Below the pieces are notes generated by a model. That model was not told the DNA's origin. It saw nothing but the letters and a program-made list of their open reading frames with translations, and did not search any database. Positions 56,761 through 64,000 of a stretch of 64,000 nucleotides of DNA are shown in pieces; position 1 is the first letter of the stretch, and each line of letters starts with the position of its first letter. Origin of the DNA: Meconema thalassinum (Eukaryota; Arthropoda; Insecta; Orthoptera; Tettigoniidae). Made by a program: the position numbers and the translations under genes. The stretch is taken from positions 466,886,693-466,950,692 of the forward strand of contig OX336392.1 in the NCBI GenBank assembly GCA_946902985.2, read 5' to 3'.

Positions 56761-58145
56761 GAGGGTGTAGGCCTGCCCGCCGCATCACGTTAATTAACAG
56801 TTAGCATGCATGTCTGTGCTGCTGTGTGACAAAGAGGGTGTAGGCCTGCCCGCCGCATCACGTTAATTAACAGTTAGCATGCATGACTGTGCCGCTGTGT
56901 GACAAAGAGGGTGTAGGCCTGCCCGCCGCATCACGTTAATTAACAGTTAGCATGCATGTCTGTGCTGCTGTGTGACAAAGAGGGTGTAGGCCTGCCCGCC
57001 GCATCACGTTAATTAACAGTTAGCATGCATGACTGTGCTGCTGTGTGACAAAGAGGGTGTAGGCCTGCCCGCCGCATCACGTTAATTAACAGTTAGCATG
57101 CATGACTGTGCCGCTGTGTGACAAAGAGGGTGTAGGCCTGCCCGCCGCATCACGTTAATTAACAGTTAGCATGCATGACTGTGCTGCTGTGTGACAAAGA
57201 GGGTGTAGGCCTGCCCGCCGCATCACGTTAATTAACAGTTAGCATGCATGACTGTGCTGCTGTGTGACAAAGAGGGTGTAGGCCTGCCCGCCGCATCACG
57301 TTAATTAACAGTTAGCATGCATGTCTGTGCTGCTGTGTGACAAAGAGGGTGTTGGCCTGCCCGCCGCATCACGTTAATTAACAGTTAGCATGCATGACTG
57401 TGCTGCTGTGTGTCAAAGAGGGTGTAGGCCTGCCCGCCGCATCACGTTAATTAACAGTTAGCATGCATGACTGTGCTGCTGTGTGACAAAGAGGGTGTTG
57501 GCCTGCCCGCCGCATCACGTTAATTAACAGTTAGCATGCATGACTGTGCTGCTGTGTGACAAAGAGGGTGTTGGCCTGCCCGCCGCATCGCGTTAATTAA
57601 CAGTTAGCATGCATGACTGTGCTGCTGTGTGACAAAGAGGGTGTTGGCCTGCCCGCCGCATCACGTTAATTAACAGTTAGCATGCATGTCTGTGCTGCTG
57701 TGTGACAAAGAGGGTGTAGGCCTGCCCGCCGCATCACGTTAATTAACAGTTAGCATGCATGACTGTGCCGCTGTGTGACAAAGAGGGTGTAGGCCTGCCC
57801 GCCGCATCACGTTAATTAACAGTTAGCATGCATGTCTGTGCCGCTGTGTGACAAAGAGGGTGTAGGCCTGCCCGCCGCATCACGTTAATTAACAGTTAGC
57901 ATGCATGACTGTGCTGCTGTGTGACAAAGAGGGTGTTGGCCTGCCCGCCGCATCACGTTAATTAACAGTTAGCATGCATGACTGTGCTGCTGTGTGACAA
58001 AGAGGGTGTTGGCCTGCCCGCCGCATCACGTTAATTGACAGTTAGCATGCATGACTGTGCTGCTGTGTGACAAAGAGGGTGTAGGCCTGCCCGCCGCATC
58101 ACGTTAATTAACAGTTGGCATGCATGACTGTGCTGCTATTTGACG
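56761..58145 (+). repeat. 73-bp tandem satellite array, 19 units
   Basis: The unit starts GAGGGTGTAGGCCTGCCCGC and contains the palindromes GTTAATTAAC and GCATGC. The spacing is exactly 73 bp (56,761; 56,834; 56,907; ... 58,075), with no length variants. Variation is confined to a few positions: GTGTA/GTGTT, ATGTCTG/ATGACTG, GCTGCTG/GCCGCTG, plus private changes in units 9, 12, 18 and 19. The first and last boundaries fall inside unique AT-rich DNA. Confidence 0.97.
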
Positions 58146-58529
58146 AAGCTTCTCTCCCTGAAATACTTTTCAGGAACTTGGTTCACATTTTCTTTTTCTT
58201 TTTGTTAGCAAATTACCTGTATTTTGGGATCATCTGAACAGTTTTCATGCAAACATTAGGTTTATTATGGAGTCAGCAAGGTTAAAGGTAAAGGAGCGGT
58301 GAACCTGGATCTACACGCATAAAGGCTAATAATGATTTTCATATTCTGGGAGTCATTAACAATTTAAATGACCATCCATTATCACTACTGCATTGGAAAT
58401 ATGTGCTATATTTTGTAAATATGCATCTTCGTTTCTTGCTCATTCAACGACAATGAAGTCTCTTCAATTGTTACCGATGCGCACACATTGCCGTAATATT
58501 ATTGTTACAAACATGTGGGATACAAAATA
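58146..58529. other. AT-rich spacer
   Basis: No coding frame or shared repeat is recognised between the satellite and the SINE. Confidence 0.5.
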
Positions 58530-58980
58530 CTCCTTGTAGCGTAGCGGTCAGCATGGTTAGCTGCCGCCCCGGAGGTCCTGCCACGAAATTTGAAAAGTGG
58601 TACGAGGACTGGAACGGGGTCTACTCAGCCTCGGGTGGCCCAAATGAGTAGAGGGGTTTTTCCGTGGTTTCCCACTTCGTCTTCGGGCAAATGCCGGGAT
58701 GGTACCTACTGTAAGGCCACGGCCGCCTCCTTTCCTCTTCCTAGCCTATCCATCCCAATCTTCCATCCCTTCCCATCCCTCATGAGGCCCCTGTTCGCTT
58801 TGCAGGTGAGGCCGCCTGGGCGAAGTTCTGATCACACCTCCCCAGTTGTATCCATCCTGACCAGATGTTCCAAGCTCCAGGACACTGCCCATAAAGAGGC
58901 GGTAGTGGTGAGTTCCCTCGCTGAGTCCGTGGGAACCACCAACCTAGAGGGTAAATTGACTAAATAAAACTATAGTGGTT
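58530..58980 (+). mobile_element. tRNA-like SINE
   Basis: GTAGCGTAGCGGTCAGCATGG resembles a tRNA head with an A box, followed by GGAGGTCCTG as a degenerate B box. Then come a conserved-looking body (GTGGTTTCCCACTTCGTC, GGCAAATGCCGGG) and an A-rich end (GACTAAATAAAAC). The layout is that of arthropod tRNA-derived SINEs. The open frame across it is not a gene. No clear TSD. Confidence 0.55.
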
Positions 58981-60640
58981 CTAACATAACCTACACTACC
59001 TGTATATTATTAAAAATATATAGGCTATGTTATAATCCTGGGGTATGTTTAAGACCAAGATGTTTATTATATGGGTTTTTCTTACATTAGAGTAAAATCG
59101 TTGTACCTGTGCACGTCTGTCATTGTGCATGTTATTGTAGGCTACAGTACATATTCCTATGATAAAGACCTTCTTTTGAATTAATCCAATATTGGCCTAC
59201 GGTAGCCCTGCGTCCTGCATTTATTAAGATGTAAGGTATTCATTGCCCAGTTTCTGACTAAGTTACTCCAATTTTCAAAAACAGGTTTATTTGGTTCATT
59301 GGTTATAAGTTCATAAATTCTTTTATGGTATATAATTTAGCCTAGCATACCGGTATATTAAAATTAGAGTATTCCTAGAGTTCAGGTTCCAGTAAGTTGG
59401 CCTAAGGTGTTTGTCCACCTAGATGTAAGATTGTCTCTAGACCTTCTTGTTTAAGTCCTATAAAGAAATATTATAAAGCGTTTTTCAGGTGTAGCAATTT
59501 TTCACAAATATTTTATTTTGTGAAATAGGGCATAGCTTAAAATTAGGTCTGCCTTAATATATAAGGTAAATTGTTTGTTAGCTAAATTATTCCTGTGAGC
59601 TTTAATAGAAAGAACACTTCTTTAACATGTTAAAATAAGTTGCACATGACCAAAGAAGTCAGGTGAATTTTCAGGGCTTTTGCAAACAAGTCCTTCTAGT
59701 GGCTCTCCCAGACTATCACGTGGAAACTTAGCCTACTGTGCAAAGCTATTGTGTTTTAAATTGCTTTTTTACACCCAATACAGGTTTACAAAAGCAGATA
59801 TATACAGTAAGAAATGTTTACCAGTCTTATGTTTTGCTGCAAATCTGCAGTACTTAACTTATTAAACATTTGACATTTGAAATTTACTTAGTTATGTATT
59901 CATTATGATCAAGTAACCCATATTGTGATATTTTAAATACTTACAAAACTAATCGTATTTTCAGTACAACATAGGCTTTCTATAAGTCTGTTATTGAGTT
60001 CTTTTTTGTTTTTTTGTTTTATTTTTGGACATGTTCAAAATTAAATTCTTAAGAAAACAGGGAAGTTTAAATTACTTTGTCAAATTAGCAGCATTATTAC
60101 AAAGGAAGCATTGGGCTAATAATTTAAAAAACGCCATAATAAATTAAACTTCATGTCCTCAATAAAAACTTATGAAGGATGTGAAACTACACCATTCAGA
60201 ACTCCAAAGTGCACTTCTAAAATTAAATATAATAAATCATATTCAAACCCAACTGCAACTTTGATTTCATAAACACTAATTGCTTTTATAGCAGTTCTCA
60301 AGAACAAAATTCACCCTCCTCAACAGGATGTAGCCTATTTTAAAACACTGTACATTCCCAGCTGTACAGTATTTCAATAGAATTCTCAATTAATATAGAA
60401 TGTTCTCTGTTGGAGTAGGCCTTACATCTGGGCATAAATTGGATGGTTGGTATGAAAACATGAACCAATCTCAAATTATCATACAGAATTTCTTTCAGTA
60501 ACCCATCTTGCCTAGCTTTGGCAGTGATTGTTCTTTTAATGGACAGGAAATTGATGTCCATTTATGATCATCCAAGCACAAACACCATCAAATTGATCCT
60601 GAAGGAGTATTAAGAATGGTATTTCATTCTTTCTTCTCAG
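58981..60640. other. AT-rich, intron-like sequence
   Basis: No gene or repeat is recognised. It ends in a pyrimidine tract and CAG acceptor (TTTCTTCTCAG, 60,630-60,640) immediately before coding sequence, so the right part could be an intron of the P-like transposase. Confidence 0.5.
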
Positions 60641-63340
60641 GTATGTGAAAAACATTTTCATCCCCATGAAATTATAAGAACATCTGTGGATGTCAGAAGG
60701 AACAAAGGAGATCCTCGCAGACTTACTAGACCATCTTTACTTCCAGGGGTCGTGCCATCTATCTTCCCAAATTGCCCTCATTGCCTAAGTAAACCTGCTA
60801 GCTACAGGGAGAGCCCTGAAGCAAAGAGACAGTAACTTGAACAAAAGAATATTCAAGAAGCTGTTGAGGAGAGTTTGAAGAAAAGAGGAAGACATCTGAA
60901 AGCTCGATCTGTGAATTCACTATGCGAGTTGAAAGAAAAATTGTCACTCCTTGTATTGTCTAATTTTTGGAACATTATTGTAAATCCCAATTCAGTGTTG
61001 GTTTTGAACATTCAGCAGGAACCTGCTCCTGTGATAAAATATTCTGTAGTAGTTTCTGAATCTCTTGATGTGTCAGTATGTGTGTTCAGTGAGAGCATGA
61101 AGACTTGAAATGATGAAAGGTCTCCCAAAAGTATTTCAAACTTAGATGAATTGGCAGAGGTATTAGATTCATTAGAGAATCTTCATAGGCCCTGAATGTA
61201 TTAATGCTTCAGGTGCTATCGAGAAAGTTTTTGGTTTTGTCCTGGATCTTCTGCAGTAACTTCAGCTATCTGAATATGGTAAAAGTAAAAACATTTACTT
61301 TATTATTGAACAACTGACATTAATATTAGCTAAGAAAATTATATACACTCCATCATTTCTGATATTTTCATGTTTGTCTTATAGTATTTCTGCATGTTCT
61401 TATAAATTTAATAGAGAACATGGGCTTTTTATAAGCCCTCATCCTTCTACAATCCAAAGAATATGCTCCAGTTTTGACTTGGGTCCCCAAAATGAGCAGA
61501 GTAAGGATAATTTTTTGTCCTATGTAAGAGGAAAATATAAATATTTAAAACCCCACGAGCACTTAGTCAACCTGCTAATAGATGAGGTACTTTTAAAAGA
61601 GTATTTTGATTATAAAGGAGGAAGTGTTGTAGGAATGGCTAATGATACGTGTGTGGCAGCAAATTCAGCTCAGGTGTTCATGATAACCAGTATACTAAGT
61701 AGTTACAAGGATGTTGTTCATATACAGTATTAGCAGTCAACAAATTAACAGGTGAGAATTTGCATCAATGGGTCAAGAAAGTGATTATAACTCTTGAAGA
61801 AATAGGATTCAAAGTATTATCTGTCATTTCAGATAATAATGATGTTAATAGGAAGGCTATGTCATTGTTTTCCATTCCTCCAGCAGTTGCTCATGTGTAT
61901 GAACATCCCAAATATAATGAGAGACTTTTGTTTTTTGTCATTGACCCAGTCCACATCATGAAGAGTATTTGGCATAACTGGTTAAAGCAAAAGGATAATT
62001 CTTGTATGATTTATCCCACATTTCAAGATGGTGATAGGTGTGTCCATTATGCCTGTTTTAATCTCTTGTTGAAACTTTATGATCTTGAACATGAAAAACT
62101 AGCTAAATATTGCTATGGCTTGACATTAAAAGCAATGCGTCCAAATAATTTTGAGAAGCAAAATGTAAAACTTGCTCTGCAAATTTTTTGTGATGTCACT
62201 GCTAGTAGCCTTCAAATGCTTGGTCCTAAACACTCCTTACTTCTTTGTTCAGAAACAGAAAATTACATTACACTGTTTGTAAAGTGGTGGAAAATTGTCA
62301 ATGTTAAAACACCTTTCAAAGGTGATAGGTTGAATGATGAACTCATGTGTCCTATAAAGCAATGTTCAGAAATTGATGTAAGGTATGCATATCTAAAGGA
62401 GATGCTGGAATTTTTAGGTCGATGGGAAAAACTCAGCATAAAATATCCATGGGGTTCACTGACGAGAGAAACTCATTCTGCATTACATCAAACAACACAG
62501 GCTCTCATCAATGTAAGTGAATATTGTTTAAAAGAACTACAGTTTTCATACTTTTTGCCTGATAAATTTCGATAAATTTCAAAGAGATATGCTGAAAGAT
62601 AGATTTGGAAAGTATAGGCAGTTATGTAGTGGCCAGTACAACATCAGTATCAGGCAAGTTTATGAAGTGGAAAAGAAACTTCGTTTACAATCAGTAGTTA
62701 GGCTAAATTTAAAATCAGAAGTCTTTGGTACCATCAGTATTCACTCAATAAGGGATTTTCTATCAGATATCCCAGAATCACTCCCTAAAGTTCCCCTTCA
62801 ATTTGAAAAGCTTGAGGTTGGTCAGTCAGAAGTTGAAAATGCCAGTGATGATTTGCCTGTGCTGACCTATATTGCAGGGTATTGTTGCTATTCAATTCTA
62901 AAGCACTCAAAATGTGAAATTTGTAAGGATCACCTGGTGCTCAATGACATTTTACAAGATCATACAATTTATACCTTGATAGAGAATGTAAGTCGAGGAA
63001 AGCTGCTCTTTCCTCAATATCATGTTATCAGTATTGTTGTCTATACCGGTATTTATTTGATTGTTCAAAAATTGCGTGATCAGTTTGAACAGGAATTTCT
63101 TCATGTGTCAAACCAAAGAGAAGTAGCTACAAAGCTAGCTTTAGATTCTGTCCTAATCAATGAATTATTGTGGGAGAGAGAATGTTCTGAGCATAGTGCA
63201 CAGGACCTTTGTAGGAACATCGTTTGGATTTCTGTGAATGTTTGCCTTAATAATTATTGTCGAAACAAAAATCAAGGAAATCTCAAGGACACTGTGCCCA
63301 GAAAGACAAACATATTTTCCCAAAGCAACTGCCACTCATC
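60641..63340 (+). pseudogene. P-element/THAP9-like transposase pseudogene
   Basis: After a good acceptor the frame opens with VCEKHFHPHEIIRTS, the end of a THAP finger (the CxxHF part), then a linker with an in-frame TAA at 60,833 and coiled-coil text. 61,374-61,733 carries HPSTIQRICSSF and NLLIDEVLLKEYFDYKGG, with the first catalytic D. After a frameshift near 61,733, 61,760-62,575 has LHQWVKKVI, VISDNNDVNRKAMSLFS (second D) and FVIDPVHIMKSIWHNWL. A 10-bp tandem duplication at 62,561-62,580 shifts the frame again before RFGKYRQLCSGQYNISIRQV and YIAGYCC. The 3' end is replaced by a LINE. The first THAP exon was not found. It is clearly of the P-element superfamily and inactive. Confidence 0.85.
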
Positions 63341-64000
63341 ATCATCATCTTGTACAGTTTCCAGCCCCAGGCTGGGTCTGTTTGGAACATAAGCCTCGCC
63401 ACTTAGTTCTTTCTTCCCACCACCTCTCCGCTGTCACTCTGGTCCAGTCCTCGCCTCTCTTCTTGACACATTCCTCCACTCCTTTCAGCCATCTATCTCT
63501 TGGTCTTCCCCTTGGTCGTTTCTTCTGTATCTGCATCTCATGTATCCTCTTGGGAATCTTCTTCTCATCCATTCTCTTTAAGTGTCCATACCACCTCAGT
63601 CTTGATATCTCAATCCTACCTTGCAAGGGCTCCTCTTTCACCATTTCCCTGACCTTTTCATTCCTCACCCTGTCTCTTCTTGTTACTCCGATCCTACTTC
63701 GCAGGAACTTCATTTCACCTGCCTGTATTCTGCTTATGTCTCTTTTCTTCATTGTCCACGTTTCTGAAGCATAGGTCAGTATCGGGATATAGTAGCTTCT
63801 GTATAACACTTCCTTGCTTTTTTGTGGGACATCCTTATTCCACACTAAGCTCCTAATGCTTCTCAGAAATGCTTCTGCCTGTCTGCCACGTTCCGTAATC
63901 TCTCTGTCATTTCTCCCATTTTCCTCCACTATACTTCCCAAGTACTTGAGACTTTCCACCTTCTTCAGCTGTCCACCTCCAAGTGTTATCCCACTCATTG
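63341..64000 (-). mobile_element. LINE 3' part: C-terminal end of a reverse transcriptase ORF
   Basis: An open frame of 217 codons in minus orientation enters from beyond the window edge. It has KVESLKYLGSIVEENGRND, YYIPILTYASETW, RLRWYGHLKRMD and RPRGRPRDRW, the C-terminal signature of endonuclease-type LINEs (RTE/CR1-like). On its own strand it ends in a (GAT)n tail (63,336-63,349) that abuts the P-like transposase. The catalytic RT core lies outside the window. It is a different family from the RTE at 28-32 kb. Confidence 0.8.

Noticed and set aside
56761..58145. Possible CRISPR-like array
   Set aside because: Units are contiguous 73-bp tandem repeats with no variable spacers, in a eukaryotic genome.
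58590..58967. A 125-codon frame across the SINE
   Set aside because: It lies wholly inside a tRNA-like SINE and has no recognisable domain.
63336..63349. The trinucleotide tail of the LINE at the right edge as proof that it mobilises CCCCC-ATC
   Set aside because: On its own strand the LINE tail is (GAT)n, whereas CCCCC-ATC ends in (ATC)n after a hairpin that this LINE lacks.

Overview
The window is eukaryotic repeat DNA, most likely from an insect with a large genome. I infer an orthopteran or other polyneopteran from the style of the dispersed repeats; this is a weak, memory-based inference. It has no prokaryotic features and no convincingly intact host gene. The only recognisable host coding sequence is one beta-spectrin exon (13,645-13,857), with good splice sites but an in-frame stop. 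Everything else is mobile DNA of nearly every class (hAT, mariner, Harbinger, DDE_3/Tc1-like, THAP/P-like, Ty3-Gypsy, BEL/Pao, Penelope, RTE and other LINEs, a tRNA-like SINE), one 19-copy 73-bp tandem array, and more than a dozen copies of one retroposon family called 'CCCCC-ATC' here.

CCCCC-ATC elements start with CCCCCAGGGGCTCAC and end with a GGGGCC...GGCCCC hairpin, AAAACAACAATT and an (ATC)n tail. Target-site duplications (TSDs) of 8-14 bp flank most complete insertions. Three forms share the 5' module of about 430 bp and the 3' end but differ in the middle: A (about 735 bp), B (about 1.46 kb, with a degenerate 25-28 bp minisatellite) and C. No protein is credibly encoded, so a LINE in trans must move them.

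Layout. 1-1,056: concatenated CCCCC-ATC pieces. 1,057-7,740: remnants of a SWIM zinc-finger gene, a DDE_3 transposase N-terminus, a mariner deletion derivative, a LINE ORF1, a hAT transposase and a Harbinger element. 7,985-12,722: a Gypsy element (minus strand), a short inverted repeat tail and a DNA-transposon derivative. The 10.2-12.55 kb part is duplicated at 22.7-28.2 kb, where two CCCCC-ATC elements have since landed. 12,764-15,722: two CCCCC-ATC insertions around the beta-spectrin exon. 18,214-20,804: a Penelope element with inverted terminal repeats. 28,207-32,850: a hAT remnant holding an RTE retrotransposon, itself interrupted by a form A element.

32,851-54,039 is one nested stack: a form C element contains a form B element, which contains a minus-strand form A element, which contains a 7.9-kb BEL/Pao retrotransposon (36,129-52,533). 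The left LTR of that retrotransposon contains an 8.5-kb THAP-domain DNA transposon (37,004-45,531), which contains a decayed DDE_3 transposon. Four of these joints carry recognisable TSDs, giving a relative chronology. 54,040-64,000: fragments of a second THAP element, the 73-bp satellite, a SINE, a P/THAP9-like transposase pseudogene and the 3' end of another LINE.

The genes do not form a pathway. What connects them is the insertion order and the use of other elements' machinery. All identity statements come from reading motifs by eye; no alignment or database search was run.
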